A stretch of 57,428 bases of DNA from an uncultured Lachnospiraceae bacterium (lineage in GTDB: Bacteria > Bacillota > Clostridia > Lachnospirales > Lachnospiraceae), in NCBI GenBank assembly GCA_902760755.1, contig CACWHK010000007.1:1-57428 (forward strand), read 5' to 3'. Position numbers and translations under genes: made by a program. The notes beneath the pieces are model-generated. The model ran no database searches. It was given only the letters and a program-made list of their open reading frames with translations, and was not told the DNA's origin. Below are positions 35,998 to 44,520 of the stretch, one piece after another. Position 1 is the first letter of the stretch. Every line of letters begins with the position of its first letter.

Positions 35998-36037
35998 AAC
36001 AGGAGAGACTCCTGAAAGAGGAGCGTGAATTAAGAAG

Positions 36038-36901
36038 ATGAAGGACGAATTACTGACCGGCATGGCTGCCGGAAATGAGGTGCGCTTCTTTGCGGCCTAC
36101 ACAAGAGATCTGGTGGAGGAGGCACGGAAGATCCATAACACCAGTCCCATCGCAACTGCGGCACTGGGCAGGACCCTGACGGCCGGAGCCATGATGGGGG
36201 CCATGTGCAAGAATGATACGGATGTACTGACCATCCAGCTGGCAGGGGACGGCCCCATGAAGGGTGTGACCGTAACCGCAAATGCGGCTGCCGAAGTGAA
36301 GGGTCTGGTACGGGAGCCGGGAGTGATCCTGCCGGCAAATGCCGTGGGACACCTGAATGTGGGTGGTGCCATCGGTAACGGCGTGCTCCGGGTCATCAAG
36401 GATATCGGTCTGAAGGACCCCTATGTCGGGCAGACGGAGCTGGTGTCCGGTGAGGTGGCAGAGGACCTGACCTACTACTTTGCGGCAAGCGAGCAGATCC
36501 CGACCTCCGTAGGTCTTGGGGTGCTTCTGAATAAGGAAAACTATGTGGAGCATGCCGGTGGATTTATCATCCAGCTGCTTCCCTTTGCCACGGATCAGAC
36601 CATTCGCTGGCTGGAGGAGGTTCTGGAAGGGGTTCACTCCGTGACGGAGTATTTCGCGGACGGGTATTCCATCGAGGATCTGGTGCATGTACTTCTCGGA
36701 GCAGATGCGGTGATCGAGCGCCGGATCGAGCCGAAGTATCGCTGTGACTGCAGCCGGGCCCGGGTGGAGAAGGCGCTGATCTCTCTGGGACGAAAGGAAC
36801 TGGACGAGATGATCCGGGACGGAGAACCCGTGAATCTGCACTGCGACTTCTGTAATAAGGACTACACCTTCTCCATCGAGGACCTGAAACGACTGGTTTA
36901 A
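36038..36901 (+). CDS. hslO: Redox-regulated chaperone Hsp33
   Basis: The 287-residue Hsp33 is a holdase switched on by oxidative unfolding. The four zinc cysteines are present as CDC (236, 238) and CDFC (269, 272). The N-terminal segment ATAALGRTLTAGAMMG is characteristic. Length is normal. It lies 40 bases after the methyltransferase gene. Confidence 0.95.
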   Translation: MKDELLTGMAAGNEVRFFAAYTRDLVEEARKIHNTSPIATAALGRTLTAGAMMGAMCKNDTDVLTIQLAGDGPMKGVTVTANAAAEVKGLVREPGVILPANAVGHLNVGGAIGNGVLRVIKDIGLKDPYVGQTELVSGEVAEDLTYYFAASEQIPTSVGLGVLLNKENYVEHAGGFIIQLLPFATDQTIRWLEEVLEGVHSVTEYFADGYSIEDLVHVLLGADAVIERRIEPKYRCDCSRARVEKALISLGRKELDEMIRDGEPVNLHCDFCNKDYTFSIEDLKRLV

Positions 36902-36958
36902 ATTGCACAGGCAGAGCATTTGACTTAGAACACAACATAAGAACGAGAGGATACGAAC

Positions 36959-37942
36959 ATGTTGTTTAACTTACTTAAGGATAGCATTCCGGAATGGCTG
37001 ATTCCCACCATCGGGGCAATTCTCGGCTTTGTGATCACCTGGCTGCTGCTTCGGAAGCCCTTTAACTTCCTGCCGAAGGACGGGGGAAAGAAGGTGGAGA
37101 CACCGGACGGGAAGATCATCGTGATCAATGATAAGTCCAGCGGCAAGACCACGGGCGTGGGCGTGGTATTCGTCCCCGTGTTCCTGTTGATGTCCATCCT
37201 GTTCCTGCCCCTTGGCGCGGAAATGCTGATCAACCTGGGACTTATGCTTCTGATGATGTTGACGGGATACCTGGATGATGCTTCCACCGTTCCCTGGGGA
37301 GAGCTGGTCAAGGGACTTCTGGATCTGGTGATCTCCATCGCGGCGGTTGTAACATTTCTCTGCTTCCACAGCTCGGATATCGGCTTCTTCGGAACCGGCT
37401 TCCACCTTTCGGTGGTGGTCTACGGAATCCTGGGCGTGGTCCTGATGTGGGCTTCCATCAATGTGACCAACTGCTCTGACGGCGTGGACGGTCTCTGCGG
37501 AAGCGTTTCGGTCGTGACCTTTGCGGCTTACTTCCTGATCTTCCGGGAGGTTATGCCTACCTACGCATGGATGGGAATCCTGCTTGCGGCAGTGCTCCTT
37601 GCGTATCTTTGCTTTAACTGGAACCCCAGCAAGGTCCTGATGGGAGATGCGGGTTCCCGGACCATCGGATATCTGCTGGCACTGCTGGCCATGCACAGCG
37701 GACATCCCTTCATCTTCCTGCTGATGTCCATAGTATTCATCTTTGACGGAGGAATGGGCCTCATCAAGGTATCGCTGATCCGGTATCTGAAGATGAAGAA
37801 TGCATTTAAGAATATACAGTTTCCGTTTCATGATCATATGAGAAAACGGCTCGGCATCCCCATCAAGAAGATCGTACTGATCTTCGTGGCGATCCAGATC
37901 GTTTTCTGTCTGCTGGCGTGGCTGGCAGTCTCCATATGGTAA
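36959..37942 (+). CDS. MraY-like phosphoglycosyl transferase (GT4 superfamily)
   Basis: The 327-residue protein, with about ten membrane helices, resembles phospho-N-acetylmuramoyl-pentapeptide transferase, which makes lipid I. Conserved positions are seen: TGYLDD (~101-106), NCSDGVDGL and MGDAGSRTIGYLL. The C-terminal histidine-rich loop reads FPFHDHMRKR instead of the usual HHH. It lies outside any cell-division/peptidoglycan cluster, downstream of hslO. It may be the only MraY or a paralogue using another sugar-nucleotide; sequence alone does not decide. GAGAGGA precedes the start. Confidence 0.82.
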   Translation: MLFNLLKDSIPEWLIPTIGAILGFVITWLLLRKPFNFLPKDGGKKVETPDGKIIVINDKSSGKTTGVGVVFVPVFLLMSILFLPLGAEMLINLGLMLLMMLTGYLDDASTVPWGELVKGLLDLVISIAAVVTFLCFHSSDIGFFGTGFHLSVVVYGILGVVLMWASINVTNCSDGVDGLCGSVSVVTFAAYFLIFREVMPTYAWMGILLAAVLLAYLCFNWNPSKVLMGDAGSRTIGYLLALLAMHSGHPFIFLLMSIVFIFDGGMGLIKVSLIRYLKMKNAFKNIQFPFHDHMRKRLGIPIKKIVLIFVAIQIVFCLLAWLAVSIW

Positions 37943-38008
37943 AGGTTAACCTTGTGACAGAAATTTGAGAAAAAGATGAAAATAGTACTGTCCCAGATAG
38001 TGCACTTG

Positions 38009-38017
38009 TGGTATAAT
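38009..38017 (+). promoter_or_regulatory. Extended -10 promoter of the 97-aa gene
   Basis: TGG-TATAAT, a perfect -10 with the TGn extension and no clear -35. It lies 88 bases before the ATG at 38105. Confidence 0.6.
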
Positions 38018-38104
38018 GTGACTTGGGGTCGCTTAAGAGAAATCTGAGCGGAAAGAAACAAGCAACATGGGTTACTTACATTTATGAAGGAGGTACTTTT
38101 GGGT

Positions 38105-38398
38105 ATGGAAAACAGGAAGAACTATGTGATCCTTGAGAAGGATTCATGGATGATCGAGCTCCGTCCGCGTAACAACACGCATGAGGGAGAACCCAATATG
38201 AAGGTTTGGGTTATGAGGGACGGACAGGAAGTGGCGCAGTTTACCGATCATTACCGTGGGTACGGGCATTACAAAGATCACGAAGAACTCCTTCCACCGG
38301 AGATCAGTGAAGCTTCCAAGAAGGCATGGGACAAGCTGAAAGAGGCACCGTTTGATGATGCCATGTTTGATGCTTTGAAGCAGATGCTGAGTGAATAG
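38105..38398 (+). CDS. Hypothetical protein, 97 aa
   Basis: The soluble protein begins MENRKNYVILEKDSWM and has an aromatic/His centre (FTDHYRGYGHYKDH) and an acidic helical C-terminus. The ATG at 38105 is preferred because AAGGAGG lies 11 bases upstream; an in-frame ATG at 38084 overlaps that site. A promoter and strong terminator make it a single-gene unit. No family is recognised. Confidence 0.72.
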   Translation: MENRKNYVILEKDSWMIELRPRNNTHEGEPNMKVWVMRDGQEVAQFTDHYRGYGHYKDHEELLPPEISEASKKAWDKLKEAPFDDAMFDALKQMLSE

Positions 38399-38407
38399 AT
38401 CCGTTTC

Positions 38408-38443
38408 AAAAAGGGACTTGACCTTACGGTCAGGTCCCTTTTT
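38408..38443 (+). terminator. Terminator of the 97-aa gene
   Basis: AAAAAGGGACTTGACC (38408-38423) pairs with GGTCAGGTCCCTTTTT (38428-38443), with one G-U pair and a four-base loop. Confidence 0.92.
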
Positions 38444-38532
38444 AATTCAACGTTCATGGGGATTTAAGGATTCCTTAATAATCTCTTCCTATAATGAGGC
38501 TATCAGACATCGGAGGAAAAGGAGAGAATCCC

Positions 38533-39786
38533 ATGAGTAACTACAGAAAATTCATGCTTCTTTGGGCAGGGGAGTTGGTTTCAAGTATCGGCGGAGGCCT
38601 GACCAGCTTCGGATTGGGGATCTATATCTTCCAGCAGACCGGAAATGCATCCGGCATGGCCCTTATGACACTGCTGGCGTTTCTTCCGGGACTCCTTCTG
38701 AAGGTTCCGGCAGGTGTGCTTGCGGACCGGTATGACCGAAGACTTCTTATGATGATCGGAGACGGCTGCTCCGGTCTCGGCGTGCTTTTCATCCTGCTCT
38801 GTATGCTGGGCGGGGAAGCAGAGCTCTGGCAGATCTACCTGGGTGTGATCGTAAGCTCGGTCTTCTCGGCACTTCTGGAGCCTGCATTTACGGCAACCAT
38901 CACGGACCTTCTTACGAAGGAACAGTTTTCCAAGGCAAATGGACTGGTATCCATGGCAGGAAGCGCAAGATATCTTTTCTCCCCGATCCTGGCAGGCTTT
39001 ATCCTTTCCTTCAGTGATATCAAGGTAATCCTGATCATTGATATCTGCACCTTCTTCCTGACCATAGCTGCGGCAGCGGTCGTAAGAAAGAACATCGCGG
39101 TGAAGGAGGTGGAGAGAAAGCCCTTCCTGCAGAGCATGAAGGAGGGGTGGAGCGTGATCGCAAAGACGAAGGGTCTGTTCCTTCTCATCCTTCTTTCAGC
39201 GGCGGTGACCTTGTTCATGGGAGTGTTCCAGGTGCTGGGGGAGCCCTTTGTTCTTTCCTTTGCTGATTCAAAGACCCTCGGGATCATTGAGTCAGTTGCA
39301 GCCTCGGGTATGCTTTTCACGGGAGTGATCCTGGGCGTCCGGGGAATCCGGAAAAACTTTACGAAGATGCTTTGTATCGGTCTGTTCATATCCGGGATTG
39401 GAATGGCCTTCTTCGGAGTATTCAATAATTCCGTGCTCATCGCCATATCAGGATTCGTGTTCTTTGCAGCGCTTCCCATCGCAAACAACAGTCTGGATTA
39501 CCTGGCAAGGACCAACATCCCGGAGGAATACCAGGGAAGAGCCTGGGGCTTTATCGGTTTTATCTCGCAGATGGGTTACGTGATCGCATATGCCCTTTCG
39601 GGGATCACTGCGGATGCGGTCGGAGCCATGACCGGCGGCGGTGTCGGAAAGGGAGCTGCTCTTACCATCATGGCTTCGGGGATCGGGCTTGCCATGATCG
39701 CGGTTGCCATGTCCAGAGTCCGGAGGATCCGGGAACTGGAGCGGAGCGCAGAGGTCGGAGTCTACGGGGCTCCGAAGACAGAATAG
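38533..39786 (+). CDS. MFS transporter, macrolide-efflux-like
   Basis: The 417-residue membrane protein has twelve likely helices. The MFS motif-A loop PAGVLADRYDRRLLMM follows helix 2. Sequence style (MLLWAGELVSSIGGGLTSF...) resembles the Mef/drug-efflux group of proton antiporters. The start at 38533 follows GGAGAGAATCCC; an upstream ATG at 38494 overlaps a TATAAT (38490-38495) that is likely the -10 element. Substrate unknown. It ends at a terminator (39795-39839). Confidence 0.82.
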   Translation: MSNYRKFMLLWAGELVSSIGGGLTSFGLGIYIFQQTGNASGMALMTLLAFLPGLLLKVPAGVLADRYDRRLLMMIGDGCSGLGVLFILLCMLGGEAELWQIYLGVIVSSVFSALLEPAFTATITDLLTKEQFSKANGLVSMAGSARYLFSPILAGFILSFSDIKVILIIDICTFFLTIAAAAVVRKNIAVKEVERKPFLQSMKEGWSVIAKTKGLFLLILLSAAVTLFMGVFQVLGEPFVLSFADSKTLGIIESVAASGMLFTGVILGVRGIRKNFTKMLCIGLFISGIGMAFFGVFNNSVLIAISGFVFFAALPIANNSLDYLARTNIPEEYQGRAWGFIGFISQMGYVIAYALSGITADAVGAMTGGGVGKGAALTIMASGIGLAMIAVAMSRVRRIRELERSAEVGVYGAPKTE

Positions 39787-39794
39787 TTTATGAT

Positions 39795-39839
39795 ACCGGT
39801 CATGGTGGATCAGCGGTCACCGTGGCCGGTGTTTTCTTT
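39795..39839 (+). terminator. Terminator of the MFS gene
   Basis: ACCGGTCATGGTG (39795-39807) pairs with CACCGTGGCCGGT (39818-39830), 13 pairs with two G-U, followed by GTTTTCTTT. Confidence 0.8.
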
Positions 39840-39869
39840 ATGAAATCATGAAATTCTGTAAGATTTTCA

Positions 39870-39897
39870 TTGAAAAAGATGGATTTTCGGGCATAAT
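39870..39897 (+). promoter_or_regulatory. Promoter of the aldo/keto reductase gene
   Basis: TTGAAA (39870-39875), 16-bp spacer, CATAAT (39892-39897). Confidence 0.6.
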
Positions 39898-39945
39898 AGA
39901 ATTGATGCAATATAAGCGTCTGAAAGCGAAGGAGGTATTTACGCT

Positions 39946-40872
39946 ATGAAGAGGTTTGATATCGTGAATGGTCCGCAGGGTGTGTCTGCAATTATTCAGG
40001 GTTGCATGCGGATGCCCGATCTGACGAAGGAAGCTGCGGCTGAGGTAATACGTACCGCATATGAGTGCGGTGTGAATTTCTTTGATCATGCAACCTGCTA
40101 TGGCATGGGGGAAGCAGAGGTACGGTTCAGCGAGGCATTTTTGCTGACGGGGCTTTCCCGGGAGGACATTTATATCCAGAGCAAATGCGGTATCTGCCCT
40201 GACCGGCAGGAGTTTGACTGGACGAAGGAGAACATCCTCTCCAGCGTGGACGGGATCCTGGAACGCCTGAAGGTTGAGTATCTGGATACCCTGCTGCTGC
40301 ACCGGCCGGATATGCTGTTTGATCCGGAAGAGGTGGCAGAGGCCTTTGACATCCTGGAGCAGGCCGGTAAGGTGAAGTGGTTCGGCGTCAGCAATCTGGT
40401 GCCCATGCAGACGGAGCTTCTGAAGAAGTACGTGAAGCAGCCCCTTATCATCAATCAGGTGCAGCTGTCTCTGGAGCAGTCGCAGCTGATCGATCAGGCC
40501 CTTTACATGAATAACAAGACCACGGACATGTCCATCAACCGGGATGGAAATGTGCTGGATTACTGCCGGTTACATGATATAACCATTCAGGCATGGTCAC
40601 CGCTGCAGGTGGGTATGTTCGGCGGTTCCTTTATCGATAACCCGGATTTCCCGGAGCTGAACAAGGTGCTGGGAGAGCTGGCAGAGCGTGAAGGCGTGAC
40701 CAAAGCGGCCATCGCCATCGCATGGATCCTTCGCCATCCGGCGAAGATGCAGGCCATCATCGGCTCCATGAGTCCCGTGCATATACGGGAAGCCTGTGCG
40801 GCAGCGGATGTGACGCTTTCGCATCATGACTGGTATCAGCTGTATCTGGCAGCAGGAAAGTTCCTGCCGTGA
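39946..40872 (+). CDS. Aldo/keto reductase
   Basis: The 308-residue TIM-barrel NADPH-dependent oxidoreductase shows the full catalytic tetrad: Asp47 (NFFDHA), Tyr52 (CYGMGEAE), Lys80 (QSKCG) and His119 (LLLHRPD). It resembles the YdhF-like subgroup. The start follows GAAGGAGG. It reduces carbonyl compounds; the physiological substrate is unknown. Confidence 0.92.
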   Translation: MKRFDIVNGPQGVSAIIQGCMRMPDLTKEAAAEVIRTAYECGVNFFDHATCYGMGEAEVRFSEAFLLTGLSREDIYIQSKCGICPDRQEFDWTKENILSSVDGILERLKVEYLDTLLLHRPDMLFDPEEVAEAFDILEQAGKVKWFGVSNLVPMQTELLKKYVKQPLIINQVQLSLEQSQLIDQALYMNNKTTDMSINRDGNVLDYCRLHDITIQAWSPLQVGMFGGSFIDNPDFPELNKVLGELAEREGVTKAAIAIAWILRHPAKMQAIIGSMSPVHIREACAAADVTLSHHDWYQLYLAAGKFLP

Positions 40873-40922
40873 TGTGGTACATTTGAAACGGATAAACTTA
40901 ACTGGTGAAAGAAGGAAAGCAG

Positions 40923-41537
40923 ATGGACGGGCAGATGAACGAGCAGGTGGAAGAGTCCGGAAAGAAGGGTAAAGGGGCGCTGATCGCGGCCCTGGCAGTC
41001 ATCATACTGCTGGCCGGGGGGCTCACTCTCTGGTTTTTCGTGTTCAAAGATAAGAATACACCGGAGAGTGTGGCACAGGAGATTCTGAATGCATCAGAGA
41101 AAAAGGACTGGAAGACGATCATAGATAAGACACCGGATGAGGCTCTGGATGTGCTTCTCGACGTTGATGCAGAGGTCCTGCAGAAGAAGGGGATATCCAC
41201 CGTAAAGGAGCTGCGTGACTGGGCAGTGAGTCATACGGCGGATGTACCGGACCCCATGAACGGAAAAGGAGTCAAGGGCTCAAAGGTCGATGAGGTGGTA
41301 CGTATGACCACAAAGGAGTATATCGACACCTTCCTGGCCGGGGAAGGGGATAATGCATATTATTCGTTCCTGAAAAAACAAAGTGAGATCGCGGTTGTCA
41401 AGGTCAGCTATGTGATGGTTGACGCGGATAAGGAATTGGAGCGTAAGGACAGCGTGGTTGAGTATGAAAGGAACGGAACATGGTATCCGCTGTCCGGGCT
41501 TATCGTGGTGGACGGTATGCTTCGGACAATTGAGTAA
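40923..41537 (+). CDS. Membrane-anchored protein with NTF2/DUF4878-like domain
   Basis: The ~204-residue protein has a hydrophilic N-terminus, one membrane helix (~19-42; LIAALAVIILLAGG...) and an extracytoplasmic domain. The latter starts TPESVAQEILNASEKKDW, typical of lipoprotein or membrane DUF4878 (lumazine-binding/NTF2-like) proteins. AAGGAAAGCAG precedes the ATG at 40923. Role unknown. Confidence 0.68.
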   Translation: MDGQMNEQVEESGKKGKGALIAALAVIILLAGGLTLWFFVFKDKNTPESVAQEILNASEKKDWKTIIDKTPDEALDVLLDVDAEVLQKKGISTVKELRDWAVSHTADVPDPMNGKGVKGSKVDEVVRMTTKEYIDTFLAGEGDNAYYSFLKKQSEIAVVKVSYVMVDADKELERKDSVVEYERNGTWYPLSGLIVVDGMLRTIE

Positions 41538-41577
41538 GTAAGCAGAGTTTCTTGGAATCTGGAAATTGGAGACACAT

Positions 41578-42186
41578 ATGATATCAGAACATGAATGGAA
41601 GCTTATGATCGAAGGGAAGCTGTATGCCCCCTGGAAGGTGGGCGGTGATTCCTGGGCGAGAGTGCATGCGGCTCAGAAGAAGTTTAACGAATCGGAATTC
41701 TGGCACGACAAGTCCGCATTACAGGAGCTGAAGAAATGCTTCGGTCAGGCACCGGAGGATCTGGTGCTGACTCCGCCGGTTTACTTTGACCACGGAAACC
41801 GGACCTACTTCGGAAAGCATTTTTATGCGAATACGGATCTGACCATCCTGGATGAAAACTATGTACGGTTTGGGGACAATGTATATCTGGCGCCACACGT
41901 CAGCATCTACACCGCGGGGCATCCGATCGCCGCTGAGGTTCGGAATGAGGACCTGGAATATGCGAAGCCGGTGACCATCGGTTCGGATGTGTGGATCGGC
42001 GGAAATGTGGTGATCAACCCGGGAGTCACCATCGGGGATGATGTGGTGATCGGTTCCGGTTCGGTCGTGACGAAGGATATCCCGAGTCATGTGATCGCAG
42101 CAGGAAATCCCTGCAGGGTGATCCGTCCGATCACGGATGAGGACCGGGAGTATTGGAGAAAACAGCAGGAGGAATATGAGGCATAG
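41578..42186 (+). CDS. Maltose/galactoside-type sugar O-acetyltransferase
   Basis: The ~202-residue member of the left-handed beta-helix acetyltransferases has an N-terminal Mac domain (~1-55), then hexapeptide repeats (VWIGGNVVINPGVTIGDDVV...). The catalytic His is in YTAGHPI, and GNPCRVIRPI lies near the end. It transfers acetyl from acetyl-CoA to a sugar, as in LacA/Maa. The ATG at 41578 has GGAG eight bases upstream. It is followed by a dispersed repeat at 42191. Confidence 0.9.
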   Translation: MISEHEWKLMIEGKLYAPWKVGGDSWARVHAAQKKFNESEFWHDKSALQELKKCFGQAPEDLVLTPPVYFDHGNRTYFGKHFYANTDLTILDENYVRFGDNVYLAPHVSIYTAGHPIAAEVRNEDLEYAKPVTIGSDVWIGGNVVINPGVTIGDDVVIGSGSVVTKDIPSHVIAAGNPCRVIRPITDEDREYWRKQQEEYEA

Positions 42187-42190
42187 TCCG

Positions 42191-42226
42191 TGTCATCCTG
42201 AGGAGCAACACGACGAAGAATCCCTT
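42191..42226. repeat. Dispersed palindromic repeat (ATTCTGAG...CGAAGAATCC type), variant copy
   Basis: TGTCATCCTGAGGAGC and CGACGAAGAATCCCTT flank a changed centre (AACA). Related copies are at 47609, 49030, 50113 and 57365. Confidence 0.75.
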
Positions 42227-42255
42227 CACAACTATACAGGAGTTAGTAAACGACT

Positions 42256-42711
42256 ATGAAAGAAGAATTAATACTACTGGAAGAAAAGGACCTTCCGGTA
42301 ATGGCAGAGTTATACAGAGTTTCATTTCAGGGGGAGCCGTGGAATGATGACTGGAGTGATCCGGTACAGCTGATGGAATACATGAAGGAGATCTCCGGGA
42401 ATCAACATGCACTGAACTTCGGTCTTCTGATCGACGGAAAGCTTTCGGCCATGTCCATCGGAATGATCCGCCACTGGTGGGAAGGAACCAATTACAATAT
42501 CGAAGAGCTCTGTGTGGCTCCGGAGTACCGCGGGCAGGGAATCGGGACCCGGTTTCTGCAGATGATCGAGGAAGAGATACAGGATAGAGGCCTGGCCGGA
42601 ATCTTTCTCCAGACGGATAGCGATAAGCCCTCCTACCGGTTTTATCATAAGAATGAATTCAAGGATCTGGATACGCACGTGAGCCTGTACAAATCCCTTC
42701 GGAAAGAGTAA
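42256..42711 (+). CDS. GNAT-family N-acetyltransferase
   Basis: The 151-residue protein is a GNAT fold acetyltransferase. The acetyl-CoA loop is in VAPEYRGQGIGTRFL (~92-106), and SYRFYHKNEF near the end is the usual C-terminal strand-helix. Substrate unknown. Start ATG at 42256 has a distant GGAG (14 bases). Confidence 0.85.
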   Translation: MKEELILLEEKDLPVMAELYRVSFQGEPWNDDWSDPVQLMEYMKEISGNQHALNFGLLIDGKLSAMSIGMIRHWWEGTNYNIEELCVAPEYRGQGIGTRFLQMIEEEIQDRGLAGIFLQTDSDKPSYRFYHKNEFKDLDTHVSLYKSLRKE

Positions 42712-42801
42712 AAAAACTCTAAAAAAATACTTGAAAACAATTTTTAATTAAGTTAGCCTTCTCTTTGGACGTCCGAATCCATGAAAGAGGAGGCTTTTTA
42801 C

Positions 42802-43791
42802 ATGAACAAAGAAGAACTGCACAGGGTGATCGCTGAGAGTACCGGAAATGAGAGTAACATCTGCCAGATCACTGCCGTAAGGAACGGTGAGATAGTCTAT
42901 GAGGACTGCTGGCACGAGTTTCAGTCGGAGGATGCCATGAATGTTAATTCCGTGACCAAGGGCGTGATGGCCCTGCTTGCCGGAATCGCGCTGGATCAGG
43001 GCAGCATTAAGAGTGTGGATCAGAAGGTGATGGATTTCTTTCCGGATTACAAAGTGAAGCGCGGGGAGAAGACCATCTATGATGTTACGGTCCGCCACCT
43101 CCTTACCATGACAGCACCCTACAAGTATAAGTCGGAGCCCTGGAAGAAGGTATGTACCTCGGAGGACTGGACCCTGGCGGTGCTGGACTTTCTGGGAGGC
43201 CGGAAGGGGATTACCGGAGAATTTAAGTATGCGACACTGGGTATCCAGATCCTGGCAGGTGTGATCGAGCGGGCAACGGGAGAGAAGTGTATCGATCTTG
43301 CGAATAAGTATCTTTTTACACCACTGGGAATCCCGGAGCATATGCTGCACGGAGACAGCTCGAAGGAGGACCAGTTCGACTTCTTTATGAACAGGAACCC
43401 GAGGAAGAATGAGTGGTACTCCGACCCACAAGACACCGTGACCGCCGGCTGGGGTCTCTGCCTCTCGGCGCGGGATATGGCGAAGCTGGGGGATATGGTA
43501 ATGCACGGAGGCGTGTATGGCGGAAAGCAGATCATTTCCGAGACATACATCCGTGAGATGCTAACGCCGTATCAGAAGCTGGGAGAACGATTCGGCTTCA
43601 TGAACTACGGATACCTCTGGTACAAGCCCTTCGATGACCGGGAAGTATATGCGGCCATCGGGGACTGCGGGAACATCATTTATGTGAATCGGGAGAAGGA
43701 GATCTCCGTAGGTATAACCGGAACCTTCAAGCCCAGGATATTTGACCGGGTGGAATTCATCGAAGAGAAGGTGCTGCCGGTGATTGGATGA
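42802..43791 (+). CDS. Serine hydrolase of the class C beta-lactamase/PBP-like family
   Basis: The 329-residue protein has the catalytic SxxK motif as SVTK (Ser50, Lys53) and the second motif as YAT in EFKYATLG rather than the usual YxN. There is no signal peptide, so it is probably a cytoplasmic esterase or peptidase rather than a penicillin-binding enzyme. The start at 42802 follows GAGGAGG; an ATG at 42781 lies upstream of that site. It ends in a shared terminator. Confidence 0.85.
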   Translation: MNKEELHRVIAESTGNESNICQITAVRNGEIVYEDCWHEFQSEDAMNVNSVTKGVMALLAGIALDQGSIKSVDQKVMDFFPDYKVKRGEKTIYDVTVRHLLTMTAPYKYKSEPWKKVCTSEDWTLAVLDFLGGRKGITGEFKYATLGIQILAGVIERATGEKCIDLANKYLFTPLGIPEHMLHGDSSKEDQFDFFMNRNPRKNEWYSDPQDTVTAGWGLCLSARDMAKLGDMVMHGGVYGGKQIISETYIREMLTPYQKLGERFGFMNYGYLWYKPFDDREVYAAIGDCGNIIYVNREKEISVGITGTFKPRIFDRVEFIEEKVLPVIG

Positions 43792-43798
43792 CAAAAAT

Positions 43799-43838
43799 AG
43801 GGACGGTTCTTAGCTTTTTAAGAACCGTCCCATTTTTT
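43799..43838. terminator. Bidirectional terminator between the serine hydrolase and the frd operon
   Basis: GGGACGGTTCTTA (43800-43812) pairs with TAAGAACCGTCCC (43819-43831), followed by ATTTTTT. On the opposite strand TATTTTTG follows. It lies at the convergent ends of both transcripts. Confidence 0.93.
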
Positions 43839-44520
43839 AGAACTTCTTCCTGCGGTTTAGCTTTGCCATGGAAGCAAGCGTCGGGATCTTCATGGGGCAG
43901 ATATCCTCGCAGGCCAGGGATTTGGAACAGCCCTTTGCAAAATGTTCCTCATATTCCCTTTGGATATTTTCTTTATGCTCTGCGCTGCGGGATGCAATGA
44001 GATATGCATCATTTGCGAATTCCGCGCCGTAAAACTTCTGCCCTTTGGAATAATTCGGGCAGACCTCCAGGCAGAGCCCGCATTTCAGACATTTTGCTGC
44101 AAGATACTGATGCTCATGCTCTTTTGCATCCGTTGGCTGATAGGCTTCGATATATGCGTTTGCACGTTGCAGATTCTCGAAGATGATGCTCCGGTCCACC
44201 AGTAGATCGCTGACGGTGGGAAACTTCCGGAGAGGCTCCAGCGTGATCTCATCCTGTGGAAGGTCTCTTAGAAATGTCTCACAGGCGAGAGCCAGATGTC
44301 CGGAGATCACCATGGCGCATCCGCCGCACATTCCCTGCAGACAGGAGCATTCCCAGGAAATCACTTCGGCTTTGTTCCCCTCAATATCATACAGATCATC
44401 AGCATAATTCAGGTCATCCAGCATCGCGGCAACGGATTTATCTCCCGGGCCGTCGTAGGAAAAGGTCTGCCAGTAGGGCTCCGAAACGGGAGACTGCTGT
44501 CGTAATATCTTAACTCTCAT
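43837..44520 (-). CDS. Fumarate reductase/succinate dehydrogenase iron-sulfur subunit
   Basis: The 227-residue subunit B transfers electrons between the flavoprotein and the membrane haem/quinone. A [2Fe-2S] ferredoxin-like region holds Cys60, 65, 68 and 80 (CSCLQGMCGGC...LAC). A [4Fe-4S] motif CLKCGLCLEVCP uses Cys144, 147, 150 and Cys208. The third cluster can use Cys154, 198 and 204. The gene overlaps the end of the flavoprotein gene by 11 bases and is last in the operon. Confidence 0.93.
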   Translation of the reverse strand: MRVKILRQQSPVSEPYWQTFSYDGPGDKSVAAMLDDLNYADDLYDIEGNKAEVISWECSCLQGMCGGCAMVISGHLALACETFLRDLPQDEITLEPLRKFPTVSDLLVDRSIIFENLQRANAYIEAYQPTDAKEHEHQYLAAKCLKCGLCLEVCPNYSKGQKFYGAEFANDAYLIASRSAEHKENIQREYEEHFAKGCSKSLACEDICPMKIPTLASMAKLNRRKKF

